Positions 63,846-64,000 of a stretch of 64,000 nucleotides of DNA are shown piece after piece (position 1 is the stretch's first letter; every line of letters begins with the position of its first letter). Source of the stretch: Candidatus Microthrix parvicella Bio17-1 (GTDB lineage Bacteria > Actinomycetota > Acidimicrobiia > Acidimicrobiales > Microtrichaceae). Position numbers and translations under genes: made by a program. A model generated the notes under the pieces. That model saw only the letters and a list, made by a program, of their open reading frames with translations, was not told the origin of the DNA and did no database searches. The stretch lies in the NCBI RefSeq assembly GCF_000299415.1, contig NZ_AMPG01000003.1, positions 124,001 to 188,000 on the forward strand. The letters are read 5' to 3'.

Positions 63846-64000
63846 GTGGACTCCTTGGCGCGTGTGCTGCGCGGAACGTTCGAACGATGGCGGCCGCCCA
63901 ACCTACCGCCGCAGATTCGCTGACGGTCTCGGGGCGGGACCCGTGGCGTCTGAGGCGCCAACCTGGTCGATCGGCATCATGGAGAATCCAGATCGGGATT
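63846..64000. other. Upstream region of pepN, nothing identified
   Basis: 155 bases to the window edge. An ATG on the plus strand at 63979 could start a divergent gene, but only seven codons are visible. No promoter motif stands out. Confidence 0.3.

Overview
The window is high-GC DNA, almost fully coding, with frequent GTG and TTG starts and many 4-base ATGA or GTGA gene overlaps. Its families point to an actinobacterium: MT0933-type antitoxin, DUF2510/DUF4870 proteins, paired YfjP/dynamin-like GTPases, FadD/FadE and CYP142-type lipid or steroid enzymes, and a WXG-like protein. An Acidimicrobiia-type aquatic or activated-sludge organism fits, but nothing here fixes the genus. No rRNA, tRNA, CRISPR array or replication origin was seen.

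Layout. 0-5 kb: peroxide defence (3' end of ahpF, then oxyR), aroA, and a long acyl-CoA dehydrogenase. 5-9.6 kb: HerA-like ATPase, a small MT0933 protein, DUF4436 and DoxX-like membrane proteins. 9.6-16.9 kb: a quinone oxidoreductase/FAD oxidase pair, two overlapping membrane GTPases, and two DUF4870 proteins, the second apparently starting at CTG. 17-20.4 kb: a complete OpuC/ProVWX-type osmoprotectant ABC transporter. 20.5-25.4 kb: a sigma factor overlapping a helix-turn-helix/B12-binding (CarH/LitR-like) regulator, an unrecognised 374-residue protein, a Bcp peroxiredoxin and an SDR. This is the strongest candidate for a little-described regulatory system. 26-31 kb: a P450 and a repeat-containing LacZ.

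31-39.7 kb is an accessory stretch. It holds a very large membrane patatin, an SDR, and a decayed XhoI/PaeR7I-type restriction-modification system. The methylase of that system is split by an intact 1274-bp IS3-family element with imperfect 28-bp ends and a 3-bp target duplication. RCC1 and serine-recombinase fragments follow.

39.7-64 kb returns to housekeeping genes: galM, fadD, mscS, a bacterial-PH membrane protein, valS, pepP, a second acyl-CoA dehydrogenase, a truncated flavodoxin gene, a HAD/arylsulfatase pair, a PNPOx-like protein, a WXG-like protein, a ferredoxin/ferredoxin-reductase pair that could serve P450s, a lysoplasmalogenase, a metallophosphoesterase and pepN.

Cross-links. Both acyl-CoA dehydrogenase genes carry the same 19-bp palindromic element upstream, in the same orientation, suggesting one fatty-acid regulator. 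LacZ and GalM are linked in galactose metabolism although about 9 kb apart. OxyR keeps both redox cysteines at E. coli positions 199 and 208 and follows ahpF.
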